In this document: piece after piece, positions 24,527 to 31,924 of the stretch
How the letters are laid out: every line of letters begins with the position of its first letter
Position numbering within the stretch: the stretch's first letter is position 1
Origin: Oscillospiraceae bacterium
GTDB taxonomy: Bacteria; Bacillota; Clostridia; Oscillospirales; JAKOTC01
Assembly: GCA_035353335.1 (NCBI GenBank)
Contig: DAOPZJ010000030.1
Span: 1 to 31,924, forward strand
Reading direction: 5' to 3'
Length of the DNA stretch: 31,924 nucleotides
Position numbers and translations under genes: made by a program
Notes under the pieces: model-generated
Told to the model about the DNA's origin: nothing
Databases searched by the model: none
What the model saw: only the letters and a program-made list of their open reading frames with translations

Positions 24527-25292
24527 AGATATCGATTATTTTTATTCCCATCAAATTCAATTTGTCAAGAAGTTCGGTGTTTTCGGTATGATTGGTGACA
24601 ATCATATCGGCTGATGTAACCGGCGCGATTTTCGCAAATGTGCTGCGCCCGAGTTTTGAACTGTCGGCAGCGATAATCACCGTCTCGCTGTTCTCTATCA
24701 TCGCGCGGACAAGTTCGGCTTCGCTTGAGTAGTATAAGGTAAGTCCCGACAGAGGATCAATGCCGTCGACAGACAGAATCGATTTAACAGTATGGTACCG
24801 GAGGAGCTGCGAGACGGCATCGGCCCCGTAGGTAAATTGATATTTGCTGTCGATCTGCCCGCCGAGGAGTATAACGCTCATGTTCTGGTAAGATGCCGCC
24901 TCGGCCGCATTGGCAATTGAGTTTGTGATAATGCTGATGTTTTTTTTGTCGCGCAGCGCGCGGAGCACATATGTAAGCGTAGTGCCCGCATTGAGAAGCA
25001 GGGTGTCGTTGTCGTCGATAATTCGGGAAATCGCTTCGGCTATCGCTTTCTTCTGGGCGGAGTTTGACATGTATCTTTCGGTGATATCCATGTCGATATA
25101 CAGTTTATCAAGACCTACCGCGCCGCCGTGGTTGCGCCGGCACTGCCCCCCGGCCTCAAGCGTCTCCAGATCGCCGCGTATGGTCACCTCCGACGTGTTA
25201 AAAAGGCGCGCAAGTTCCCTGACTCTGACACTGCCTTCTTTTCGGATAATTTCAGTTATTTTGTCGCGTCTTTCCTCAGCTGTTCCCGCCAT
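24525..25292 (-). CDS. DeoR-family transcriptional regulator
   Basis: The 255-residue protein has the DeoR layout. A winged helix-turn-helix lies at residues about 6-60 (RRDKITEIIRKEGSVRVREL, TSEVTIRGDLETLE, then RNHGGAV). A sugar-phosphate-sensing DeoRC domain follows, with LLLNAGTTLTYVLRAL and the closing TADMIVTNH-like signature. Such regulators usually repress a sugar operon until a phosphorylated intermediate binds. GGAGGG at 25297-25302 (minus strand) supports the start at 25292. It is divergent from the sugar-kinase operon at 25578, and spaced CGAAA repeats lie between them, so it is very likely the local repressor. The effector is unknown, probably the product of the FGGY kinase or of one of the isomerases. 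Confidence 0.93.
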   Translation of the reverse strand: MAGTAEERRDKITEIIRKEGSVRVRELARLFNTSEVTIRGDLETLEAGGQCRRNHGGAVGLDKLYIDMDITERYMSNSAQKKAIAEAISRIIDDNDTLLLNAGTTLTYVLRALRDKKNISIITNSIANAAEAASYQNMSVILLGGQIDSKYQFTYGADAVSQLLRYHTVKSILSVDGIDPLSGLTLYYSSEAELVRAMIENSETVIIAADSSKLGRSTFAKIAPVTSADMIVTNHTENTELLDKLNLMGIKIIDI

Positions 25293-25330
25293 ACCGCCCT
25301 CCGATGACTTTTTTTATTTTACCTATTGTT

Positions 25331-25360
25331 ATTATAGTATATTTACACCCCAAAATGCAA
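25331..25360 (-). promoter_or_regulatory. Putative deoR promoter
   Basis: Read on the minus strand, TTGCAT (plus 25355-25360) is followed after 18 bases by TATAAT (plus 25331-25336), placing transcription start about 30 bases upstream of the deoR ATG at 25292. The -10 is exact and the -35 matches 4 of 6 positions. A TTTCG element at 25371-25375 sits just upstream of the -35 and could serve autoregulation. Confidence 0.5.
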
Positions 25361-25464
25361 TAACCGGAAATTTCGCGGCAAGACACTTCGAACTTTCCGA
25401 ATACGCCAAAACGCCCTGCCCGTTTGTATAAGACGTCGAAAGCGGGATCGGCCCGTAAAAGAGA

Positions 25465-25493
25465 TTGACAGTGATAACCGTTTGTGGTATAAT
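25465..25493 (+). promoter_or_regulatory. Consensus sigma-A promoter of the sugar operon
   Basis: TTGACA at 25465-25470 and TATAAT at 25488-25493 are separated by exactly 17 bases, matching the ideal vegetative promoter. Transcription should start near 25500, leaving a leader of about 78 bases before the kinase ATG at 25578. Such a strong promoter needs tight repression, which fits the divergent DeoR regulator and the repeats just downstream. It lies in the 285-base gene-free region 25293-25577, where I see no other structure besides this, the deoR promoter and the CGAAA elements. Confidence 0.88.
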
Positions 25494-25503
25494 ACAGTCG
25501 TCA

Positions 25504-25546
25504 TTTTCGATAGTCAAACGAAAGAATTACGAAAGGGAAAACGAAA
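25504..25546 (+). promoter_or_regulatory. Putative DeoR operator: CGAAA repeats downstream of the promoter
   Basis: ACGAAA occurs at 25518-25523, 25529-25534 and 25541-25546, spaced 11 and 12 bases, about one helical turn. An inverted TTTTCGA lies at 25504-25510. More copies are TTTCG at 25371-25375 and CGAAA at 25437-25441. DeoR-family repressors commonly bind tandem TTTCG/CGAAA elements. The cluster covers roughly +5 to +46 of the predicted transcript, where a bound repressor would block initiation or elongation. Operator function is inferred from position and motif. Confidence 0.55.
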
Positions 25547-25577
25547 CCAAGTTATTAAATTTAAGGGAAGCGAATCG

Positions 25578-27002
25578 ATGAACTTTCTTGGCATAGATCT
25601 CGGCACCACCTCGGTCAAAGCTGCTGTGTTCGATGAAAAGGGACAACGGCTTGCGCTCCGTTCAATCAATTATGCGCTCGACACAAGCATCCCCGGTTTT
25701 ATCGAATTTCAGGCCGAGCGGTATGTCAGCATCTGCCGCGAACTGATTGACACGCTTGCGTCCGAGTACCGGATAACAGCGCTCGCCGTCGATTCTCAGG
25801 GAGAGACGCTGATCCTGACCGACGGGGAGGGAAAGCCGCTCTGCCCTTCGGTCAACTGGATGGACACAAGAGCAGCTGATGAAGCGAAATTGATCGAAGA
25901 AAAATTCGGGCGGCAGCGGGTATACGAAACCACCGGCCAACCCGAGATCACAGGCGGGTGGCCGGCGTCGAAACTTCTCTGGTTCAAAAATCACCGTCCC
26001 GAAACCTGGGCGAAAACCGAAAAGATTTTTCTGCTCGAAGACTGGGTTTTATTTAACCTCTGCGGCATGTTCGTCAGTGAACCGACGCTTCAGTCTTCCT
26101 CTCTCTATTTTGATATACGCAATAAACGCTGGTGGGAGGAAATGCTTGATTTTATCGGCATCTCATCCGTTCGGTTGCCCGAAATCGTCCCAAGCGGCAC
26201 TTGCGTCGGGGAATATAACGGGATTCAGGTCGTTACCGGCGCACTCGACCAGATTGCGGGTTCCCTCGGAGCCGGCGTTTCATCTCCCGGAGAGATCAGC
26301 GAGATGACCGGCACGATTATGGCTGTCTGCGTCCCCTGCTGTGACATTCCGGAGTATAATCCGAAGAGTATAATCCCGTGTCATCTTTACGCGACAGACG
26401 GAATGTACTGCCGCCTTCTCTGGTCATCTACCGCCGGAGCGGCGCTCAGGTGGTTCAAAGACAACTTTTTGCCTGATGAGAGATTTTCAACGCTTGACGA
26501 ACTGGCGGAAAAAATCCCGCCGGGCTGCGACGGACTCACATTTCTTCCCCACCTCACCGGTTCTTCGATGCCAGTCTGGAATCCGGACGCCAAAGGCTGC
26601 TTTTACGGGATCACACTGGCGCATACAAGATCGCATTTTGTCCGCGCGATACTTGAATCGGTGGCCTATATCCTGAAAAATGATCTGGACTATATCGGAT
26701 TTGACGGCTTAAGCGAACTCCGCATCACCGGCGGCGGCGCTTACAGTAATTTATGGCCGCAGATTAAAGCTGACGTCACAGGTTATCGGCTCTCGACCCT
26801 TACCGAGACCGAATGCGCCTGTCTCGGCTCGGCGATGCTTGCGGGGCTCGGCGCGGGCGCATATCCGTCTCTTCGCGAAGCGGCGGCAGCCTCCGTTCGG
26901 ATAAATCGTGTGTTTGAACCGTCCGGAGCCGATTACAGAGAGGCTTACCGGAGATACCTCGATTTGGATGCAAAACTTACAAGGAGGAAGATGAATGGTT
27001 AA
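25578..27002 (+). CDS. FGGY-family carbohydrate kinase
   Basis: The 474-residue protein is a two-domain FGGY sugar kinase. The phosphate-1 loop is FLGIDLGTTSVKAAVFDEKG at the N-terminus. AVDSQGETLIL and NWMDTRA contact the sugar. Further landmarks are SEMTGTIMAV and the adenosine motif LRITGGGAYSNLWPQIKADV with CACLGSAMLAGLGAG. It phosphorylates an unidentified ketose or polyol. The start is ATG 25578, with AAGGGAAG at 25563-25570; an in-frame TTG at 25482 would fall inside the promoter and is rejected. The stop codon overlaps the next gene. With an aldose-ketose isomerase-like gene next door, the classic pair isomerase then kinase (as for xylose, fucose or rhamnose) is suggested, with xylulokinase/fuculokinase as the nearest functional types. 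Confidence 0.9.
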   Translation: MNFLGIDLGTTSVKAAVFDEKGQRLALRSINYALDTSIPGFIEFQAERYVSICRELIDTLASEYRITALAVDSQGETLILTDGEGKPLCPSVNWMDTRAADEAKLIEEKFGRQRVYETTGQPEITGGWPASKLLWFKNHRPETWAKTEKIFLLEDWVLFNLCGMFVSEPTLQSSSLYFDIRNKRWWEEMLDFIGISSVRLPEIVPSGTCVGEYNGIQVVTGALDQIAGSLGAGVSSPGEISEMTGTIMAVCVPCCDIPEYNPKSIIPCHLYATDGMYCRLLWSSTAGAALRWFKDNFLPDERFSTLDELAEKIPPGCDGLTFLPHLTGSSMPVWNPDAKGCFYGITLAHTRSHFVRAILESVAYILKNDLDYIGFDGLSELRITGGGAYSNLWPQIKADVTGYRLSTLTETECACLGSAMLAGLGAGAYPSLREAAAASVRINRVFEPSGADYREAYRRYLDLDAKLTRRKMNG

Positions 27003-28344
27003 AGCTGCGTTTTTGGGTTTCGGAGAAGTAAACACCCCTGTTGATGTCATAATCCGCAAGTGTTCAGCCGCAGAGCTCGAACTCAAAGCCGAGGGCGTAG
27101 AAATGGTTTCATGCCTGCCGATATCCGACGATTATGAGGAAAAAGGAATTGCGAAAGCTCTGGCTGCGCTCGAAGGTCAGAAATTCGATTCGCTCGTGAT
27201 CTGCGTTGCCGGCTGGATCCCGTCGCATGCGGTAATCAAGATAACCGAACGTTACAGGTATCTGCCGATGGTGCTCTGGGGCCTTTCCGGCTGGTACGAA
27301 GGCGACCGTCTCATTACCACCGCCGATCAGGCAGGGACGACGGCGCTGCGTTCCGCTTTTGAAGGGCTCGGATATCAATTTGCTTTTTATTACAATATTG
27401 TCGGGCTGCCTTCCGCAGCGCCGCGTGTCGCCTCGTTCTGCCGGGCGGCGTCGGCATACGCGGAGCTCAGAAGCGCAAAAGCCGGTATGGCCGGTTACCG
27501 CGACATGCAGCTTTACGGCACGCTTTACGACGGACTGTCACTCAAAAGGAAAACGGGTATAGAAATTGAGACCTTTGAGCTTCTCGAAGTCGAGCAGAAG
27601 TATCAAAAAATCACCGCCGCCCAAAAGCAAGATATCATTCAAAACCGCATTTGCAAATGGCATTTTCTCTCACCGGCGAAGGAAGAATCGCTCATGAAGG
27701 CGGCGGGATATTATCTTGCGGTGAAAACGATTGCCGAAGAAAGGAACTACTCCGCAATTTCGCTCAAGGATGTCGACGGCTTCAAGAAGCTGCTTGGCTA
27801 CCCGCCCGCCCCGGTTTTTATGCTTCTCGGCGAGGACGGATATACAACAATCCCCGAAAATGACTCTCTCGGCTGCGTCACCCAGATGATACTGAAAGCA
27901 CTGACCGGCCAGACGGCTGCGTACCTTGAATTTTATGAGTTCTTTTCTGACCGCGTTCTCGCCGGTGTGCCGGACTTCGTTCCGTCGGGTGTCGTGGAGG
28001 GTGAGGTAACCGTAATGCCCGCTGCTTTCGGCGAGCTGTCTGAGGGAATTCTCAACGTCTCAAAAGTCAAGACGGGGGCTGTCACACTGTCACGCCTCAT
28101 CTTTGCGGGCGGGAAATATAAAATGCAGCTGCTCTGCGGAAAAGGCGTCACACCCCGCAAATGGGAGGAATGCGGCTGGGCCCAGCCGGCCCCGCAGCTC
28201 CCGGGACTTGAAATCATCCTTGCCGACGTCCCCGCCTTCGCGCAAAAGGTCGCCAGCCAGCATTACATCATCACACACGGCGACAACCGCCGCGCCGTAC
28301 GCGATCTCTGCGGCATCATGGATATCGAGATTGAGGAAATATAG
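26995..28344 (+). CDS. L-fucose/L-arabinose isomerase-like protein
   Basis: The 449-residue protein resembles the N-terminal and middle domains of fucose/arabinose isomerases. Visible landmarks are ICVAGWIPSHAVIKI, MVLWGLSGWYEG, TTADQAGTTALRSAFEGLGYQF and VTQMILKALTGQTAAYLEFYEF. These enzymes convert an aldose to a ketose with Mn2+. I could not assign every metal ligand with confidence, although DVDGFKKL followed by PENDSLGCVTQM occupies the place of the metal-binding Glu/Asp pair. AAGGAGG at 26981-26987 supports the ATG at 26995, which overlaps the kinase stop by 8 bases. It would provide the ketose for the upstream FGGY kinase. The true substrate is unknown. Confidence 0.8.
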   Translation: MVKAAFLGFGEVNTPVDVIIRKCSAAELELKAEGVEMVSCLPISDDYEEKGIAKALAALEGQKFDSLVICVAGWIPSHAVIKITERYRYLPMVLWGLSGWYEGDRLITTADQAGTTALRSAFEGLGYQFAFYYNIVGLPSAAPRVASFCRAASAYAELRSAKAGMAGYRDMQLYGTLYDGLSLKRKTGIEIETFELLEVEQKYQKITAAQKQDIIQNRICKWHFLSPAKEESLMKAAGYYLAVKTIAEERNYSAISLKDVDGFKKLLGYPPAPVFMLLGEDGYTTIPENDSLGCVTQMILKALTGQTAAYLEFYEFFSDRVLAGVPDFVPSGVVEGEVTVMPAAFGELSEGILNVSKVKTGAVTLSRLIFAGGKYKMQLLCGKGVTPRKWEECGWAQPAPQLPGLEIILADVPAFAQKVASQHYIITHGDNRRAVRDLCGIMDIEIEEI

Positions 28345-28386
28345 ATGCCTAAAAAACGATTATAACTTTTCAGGGAGGACATAAAA

Positions 28387-29013
28387 ATGGAATTCAAAGT
28401 TTATCAGAAAGAACTCGAACTTCAGTCACGCGGCTGGATACCCACTTTTCACGATATTTCGCGCGAGGTTACTGAAATCGTGAAAATGTCGGGAATAAAA
28501 AACGGCACTGTCACTGTCGCCTCGCATCACACCACCTGCTCGGTCATGATTCAGGAGTGCTCGCATGACATCGACTCGTTTGACATTGAATATCTTCAGC
28601 ACGACCTTTTGGATATCATGCGCAAGCTGGTTCCCGACTTCCGCGAAGAGCATCAATACCGCCACCCCGGCCCGATTCACGCGCAGTTCGGCAGATATGT
28701 AAACGAGCCGGGTGACTTTACGAGCATGAACACCGACGGACATCTTCGCTCGGTTTTCTTCGGCCGCAGCGAGACGCTGACAATCAAAGACGGCGTGCTC
28801 GACGGCGGCGAATTTGCCCATATTTACTTCATTGACTGGGACCAGGTCAGAGCGCGTCACAGGCAAGTCAACGTCACGGTCATGGGAACGACCGAGGACG
28901 TCGGCGACCGCAAATGGAATGACGGCGAGACAATCGATACCTTACACAAATTCACCCCAGAAGAAAAAGAATATGATCCGCACTACGACCTTCAGCTGAA
29001 GGACAGAACCTGA
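28387..29013 (+). CDS. yjbQ: YjbQ-family (UPF0047) protein
   Basis: The 208-residue protein belongs to the YjbQ family, recognised by SHHTTCSVMIQE, LLDIMRKLVPDFREEHQYRH and NTDGHLRSVFFGRSETL followed by a conserved G-x-W/H region. Members form trimers with a His-rich metal site. Some show weak thiamine-phosphate synthase activity, and their real role is often unclear. Typical members have about 135-140 residues; this one is longer, with an N-terminal strand and a charged tail (from about residue 175). GGGAGG lies about 10 bases upstream of the ATG. Its place between a sugar isomerase and a SIS protein suggests a metabolic job on a sugar phosphate or related compound, which is inference. Confidence 0.85.
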   Translation: MEFKVYQKELELQSRGWIPTFHDISREVTEIVKMSGIKNGTVTVASHHTTCSVMIQECSHDIDSFDIEYLQHDLLDIMRKLVPDFREEHQYRHPGPIHAQFGRYVNEPGDFTSMNTDGHLRSVFFGRSETLTIKDGVLDGGEFAHIYFIDWDQVRARHRQVNVTVMGTTEDVGDRKWNDGETIDTLHKFTPEEKEYDPHYDLQLKDRT

Positions 29014-29020
29014 TCCGATT

Positions 29021-29644
29021 ATGAGAGAGTCCGCATATGAGGCTGCCCGCAATTCGATAAAAAAGGAAGCCGAAACGATTTTTGAGCTGCTTGATTATCT
29101 TGACCGGGAAACATTCGAAAGAGCCGCAGAGCTGATTTGCGCCGCACCCCGCATCGTAACTTCAGGCTGCGGAAACTCGGGAATTGCTGCAAAGAAATTC
29201 GCCCATTGTCTTTGCTGTATCGAAAAAAGCGCGATTTTCATGCCGACCGGTGAAGCGGTGCACGGCGGCATGGGATTTCTCAAAACCGGCGACGCACTCA
29301 TTCTGGTCTCGCGCGGCGGAAAGACCGCAGAGCTACTGCCGATGGCAGAGATCGCGAGAAAAAAAGGCGCTTTCGTAATAACAATCACCGAGAACGCCGC
29401 ATCTCCGCTCGCCAAAGGCTCCGACGTTGTGCTGCTGCTCAAAAATATTGAAGAAAGCGACCCGACCGGGCTCATGGCAACCTCGAGTTTCATGGCTCCG
29501 GCTGCTCTGTTCGACGCGATCTTGTCGGCGCTGATTGTCGAAACCGGCTATTCCGGCGACAGATTCGGGCTGATTCACCCCGGAGGAGCAGTCGGGGAAA
29601 TGCTGAGTACCGATAAGGAAAAAAACCATGCTGAAAAATTATAA
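29021..29644 (+). CDS. SIS-domain sugar-phosphate isomerase (KpsF/GutQ-like, no CBS domains)
   Basis: The 207-residue protein is a single SIS domain. TSGCGNSGIAAKKFAHCL (about residues 47-64) forms the phosphosugar loop. EAVHGGMGFLKTGDALILVSRGGKTAELLPM matches the KpsF/GutQ arabinose-5-phosphate isomerase group, including the SRGGKT serine loop. The two C-terminal CBS domains of full-length KpsF are absent. Expected chemistry is aldose-ketose isomerisation of a sugar phosphate. The gene begins 7 bases after yjbQ and overlaps the next gene by 17 bases. No 3-deoxy-octulosonate pathway gene is present, so a catabolic role on the phosphorylated intermediate is more likely than Kdo synthesis. Confidence 0.88.
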   Translation: MRESAYEAARNSIKKEAETIFELLDYLDRETFERAAELICAAPRIVTSGCGNSGIAAKKFAHCLCCIEKSAIFMPTGEAVHGGMGFLKTGDALILVSRGGKTAELLPMAEIARKKGAFVITITENAASPLAKGSDVVLLLKNIEESDPTGLMATSSFMAPAALFDAILSALIVETGYSGDRFGLIHPGGAVGEMLSTDKEKNHAEKL

Positions 29645-30329
29645 AATAAGTACTCCCTTTTTCGAGTTCGGGCCGAAAGCGTATCTATACGGTGACAGGC
29701 TGCTTTTGCTTGCGAAACAACTCGATCAACTCGCGCATAAATACGACATGGACATCATCCTCGACCCTCAGACGACAGACCTTCGACTGATCGCCGGGAA
29801 CACCTCGGAAAAAATTCACGTTTATGCGCAGCACATGGACGCAATCAAGCCGGGACGGGGAATGGGCACGATCTTGCCCGAAGCGGTAAAAGCAACCGGT
29901 GCCAAAGGCGTTATGCTCAATCACGCCGAACATAAACTGACGCTGCCTGAAATTGAAGCCGCGATAAAACGTGCGGACGAAGCAGGACTTGCCACAATGG
30001 TCTGTGCCGACACCGAGGCTGAAATCCGCGCCGTCGCAAAGCTTGAGCCGAACATCATCGTCGCCGAGCCGAGCGAGCTGATCGGAACCGGAATCGCGGT
30101 GGGGCACGAGTATGTTGAGGCCTGTATTAACCTTGTCGCGGAAATTAATCCCGAAATCCTCGTGTTTCCGTCGGCAGGAATTGCATGCGGCCGGGACTGC
30201 TATAACATCATCCGGGACGGCGCCGTTGCCTCGGGTTCGAGCAGCGGAATCTGCCGCGCCGCCGATCCTGCTGCGATGGCCGAGGAAATGATTTCGGCGG
30301 TGCGAAGAGCGTGGGATGAGTTTCATTAA
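29628..30329 (+). CDS. Archaeal-type triosephosphate isomerase homologue
   Basis: The 233-residue barrel protein carries the triosephosphate isomerase set in the short, archaeal form. The lysine is K17 in FGPKAYLYG, the histidine electrophile is H99 in LNHAEHKLT (family LNHSE), and the catalytic Glu is E147 in AEPSELIGTG. Bacterial glycolytic enzymes are about 250 residues and have AYEPVWAIGTG. The nearest functional analogues by context are TIM-like tetrose-phosphate isomerases of erythritol or erythrulose catabolism. It overlaps the SIS gene by 17 bases and sits at the end of the coupled block. Acting on a tetrose or pentose phosphate made by the upstream enzymes is inferred. Confidence 0.87.
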   Translation: MLKNYKISTPFFEFGPKAYLYGDRLLLLAKQLDQLAHKYDMDIILDPQTTDLRLIAGNTSEKIHVYAQHMDAIKPGRGMGTILPEAVKATGAKGVMLNHAEHKLTLPEIEAAIKRADEAGLATMVCADTEAEIRAVAKLEPNIIVAEPSELIGTGIAVGHEYVEACINLVAEINPEILVFPSAGIACGRDCYNIIRDGAVASGSSSGICRAADPAAMAEEMISAVRRAWDEFH

Positions 30330-30366
30330 TTATCAATATGGATCAGCTTCCGTTTGAGTAAAGATG

Positions 30367-30379
30367 CCGCCTGCGGCGG
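30367..30379 (+). repeat. GC-rich inverted repeat in the 30330-30423 intergenic gap
   Basis: CCGCC-TGC-GGCGG forms a perfect 5-base-pair stem with a 3-base loop. It lies between the TIM-like gene and the last gene, about 45 bases before the start codon. No T-run follows, so it is not a convincing rho-independent terminator. It may be a copy of a dispersed repeat, an mRNA-stability element, or chance. Confidence 0.35.
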
Positions 30380-30423
30380 ACGATTAAGGGTAAGCCCGGA
30401 AAAGATAAGGAGATATGGACAGA

Positions 30424-31917
30424 ATGAAACTCGGCTGGGCGGAGGAGGATATCACTCCGAAGAAGAAAATCCGTCTGATGGGGGAATTTTATGAGAGAAT
30501 CTCGCAGTATGTCGAGACTCCCATTTCGGTGACGGCACTTGCGCTCGAGTGTTCGGGAGAACAGGCCGTCTTTTGCTCCTGTGACCTCGTAGCCATTTAC
30601 GAGCCGCTTTTACTCGCCGTGAGAGAAAAGCTCACTAAGTCAGGCGCGGCCGGTCTCGGTCTTGATATCGGGAAAGTAATGCTGAACGCCATCCACACCC
30701 ATACCTCCTACACTTACGTCCAAGAGGACTCGGGGTCCGGCTCGGCTCTGTCGGTTCTCCATAGCCTCGTCCCGCGGATGAAAGACGATTATAAGCCGCT
30801 TGTCGATGCGGATGAGCGTGAAATTATGCAGCCGGATGAAGCTCTCGGCTTTATCTCGGACCGCATAACCGAAGCGGTGCTCCGCGCCTGGCGCGAGAGG
30901 AAGCCCGGATATTTTGCATGCGGTTTCGGCCGCGTTCCCATTGCCCACTGCCGCCGTGCGGTGTACGATGACGGTTCGGCCCTTATGTGGGGCGATACAA
31001 ACACGCCGAATTTCACGGAACTTGAGTCGGGCAGCGACACCGGTCTGGAGTTGATGTTTACTTTCGACGAAGAAAAAAAGCTGACCGGCATCGTTGCCAA
31101 CACCGCCTGCCCGGCGCAGGTGCTCGAGCACCGTAGTTTCGTCAGCTCCGATTTTTGGGGCAAAACAAAAGCCCTGCTGCGCAATCAGTACGGCAAGGAC
31201 ATAAACCTGCTGGCTTTCGTCGGAGCCGCCGGCGACCAGTGCCCGCGTGACCTCATCCGCTGGGTGGAACCGAATACACCGGTAAGCGATCCGAATATCA
31301 TCCGAAACAACCCGCCGTCCCGGCGTGCCGACCCTTCCATGTTCGATATTCCGGGCTGTCAGAAGGTTGCGAAACGTTTGTACAATGAAATCGTCTCGGT
31401 ATACGGGGAGCTTGATTTTTCAACGCTTACCGGGGAGACGGTTTTCCGGCATCATGCCGAGAAAGTGTCCCTGCCGCTGCGCCGTGTGACTGTTGATGAA
31501 TATAAAAAAGCTCTCCGCGTCATTGACGATTTTACCAAGGCTGCATCGGACTTCGATTACCGCTCAAATGCGGCGCTGCATGTATATGCCGGAACAATAG
31601 TCAGGTACAGGTATCAGCAGAACCATGATTTTTATGACACCGAAATGCACTTTCTGCGCCTCGGCAGCGCGGCATTCGTGTCATTCCCGTTTGAACTGTT
31701 TCTTGATTACGGGAATAAAATCCGCGCCATGAGCCCGGGCGAACAAACTTTCCTCATTGAGCTTTCCTGCGGTTGCGGAGGATACCTGCCGACAGCCCGC
31801 GCCGAGCGCGGCAGCCATTACAGCGCCTATGTCTCAAGCGGCAACGTCGGACACGAGGGCGGCGATATTCTCGTCAGAAAAGCCGTCGAAACCTTAAGGG
31901 AACTCTGGTGTGAATAA
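30424..31917 (+). CDS. Neutral/alkaline ceramidase-like hydrolase family protein
   Basis: The roughly 497-residue protein resembles the N-terminal domain of neutral/alkaline ceramidases and related bacterial proteins. LGWAEEDITPKKK is the opening (family pattern G-x-x-x-x-D-I-T-P), NAIHTHTSYTY carries the zinc histidines, GAAGDQCPRD replaces the usual SGD loop, and CGGYLPTARAERGSHY matches the late GYLPT motif. No signal peptide is present, so it appears cytosolic, unlike secreted ceramidases. The start is ATG 30415 or 30424; AAGGAG at 30407-30412 is 2 or 11 bases away, and the second fits better. It follows the sugar operon after about 95 bases. Many such proteins sit in sugar loci and are probably not acting on ceramide. 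The substrate is unknown. Confidence 0.75.
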   Translation: MKLGWAEEDITPKKKIRLMGEFYERISQYVETPISVTALALECSGEQAVFCSCDLVAIYEPLLLAVREKLTKSGAAGLGLDIGKVMLNAIHTHTSYTYVQEDSGSGSALSVLHSLVPRMKDDYKPLVDADEREIMQPDEALGFISDRITEAVLRAWRERKPGYFACGFGRVPIAHCRRAVYDDGSALMWGDTNTPNFTELESGSDTGLELMFTFDEEKKLTGIVANTACPAQVLEHRSFVSSDFWGKTKALLRNQYGKDINLLAFVGAAGDQCPRDLIRWVEPNTPVSDPNIIRNNPPSRRADPSMFDIPGCQKVAKRLYNEIVSVYGELDFSTLTGETVFRHHAEKVSLPLRRVTVDEYKKALRVIDDFTKAASDFDYRSNAALHVYAGTIVRYRYQQNHDFYDTEMHFLRLGSAAFVSFPFELFLDYGNKIRAMSPGEQTFLIELSCGCGGYLPTARAERGSHYSAYVSSGNVGHEGGDILVRKAVETLRELWCE

Positions 31918-31924
31918 ACAATAA

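Noticed and set aside
29685..30326. Minus-strand open frame of 213 codons
   Set aside because: It lies fully opposite the TIM-like gene, whose catalytic residues are all conserved.
1..31924. CRISPR array, tRNA, rRNA, insertion sequence or transposase
   Set aside because: No regularly spaced repeats, no tRNA-like cloverleaf, and no transposase or terminal inverted repeats were seen.

Overview
The window looks like a chromosomal segment of a Gram-positive, probably clostridial (Bacillota) bacterium. Most genes have strong AGGAGG-type ribosome binding sites, one promoter is an exact sigma-A consensus (TTGACA, 17 nt, TATAAT), coding is dense with many ATGA overlaps, and base composition is moderate. 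No ribosomal RNA or other marker is present, so the taxon is inferred.

Bases 1-24463 are one co-directional surface-polysaccharide locus, apparently continuing to the left. It holds a glycosyltransferase tail, a Wzx-type flippase, a Wzy-type polymerase, an unknown Asp-box protein, an O-acetyltransferase, two GT4 glycosyltransferases and a LicD phosphotransferase. A phosphonate cassette follows (8438-12649): a three-domain PEP mutase with two nucleotidyltransferase domains, an iron-type alcohol dehydrogenase and phosphonopyruvate decarboxylase. Nucleotide-sugar genes complete the locus: a UDP-HexNAc dehydrogenase, a fused nucleotidyltransferase/GHMP sugar kinase, a UDP-GlcNAc 4-epimerase, the FnlA/FnlB/FnlC set for UDP-L-FucNAc (with a second acetyltransferase between FnlB and FnlC), a galacturonokinase-like kinase, a UDP-glucuronate 4-epimerase-like protein and a membrane acyltransferase.

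The most interesting reading is that the phosphonate genes convert PEP to phosphonopyruvate, phosphonoacetaldehyde and 2-hydroxyethylphosphonate (HEP). The mutase protein's own nucleotidyltransferase domain(s) would then activate HEP as a CMP derivative, and LicD would attach it to the glycan. No aminoethylphosphonate transaminase is visible. The predicted product is an HEP-decorated polysaccharide containing L-FucNAc, a HexNAc-uronic acid and possibly galacturonic acid.

Bases 24525-31924 are a separate unit. A DeoR-family repressor reads leftward. A rightward operon starts at a consensus promoter followed by spaced CGAAA repeats that look like its operator. It encodes an FGGY sugar kinase, a fucose/arabinose isomerase-like protein, a YjbQ-family protein, a SIS-domain sugar-phosphate isomerase, an archaeal-type triosephosphate isomerase homologue and a neutral-ceramidase-like protein. 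It looks like a catabolic operon for an unidentified sugar or polyol. No aldolase is present in the window.

The longest stretch without a gene is the 285-base divergent regulatory region at 25293-25577.
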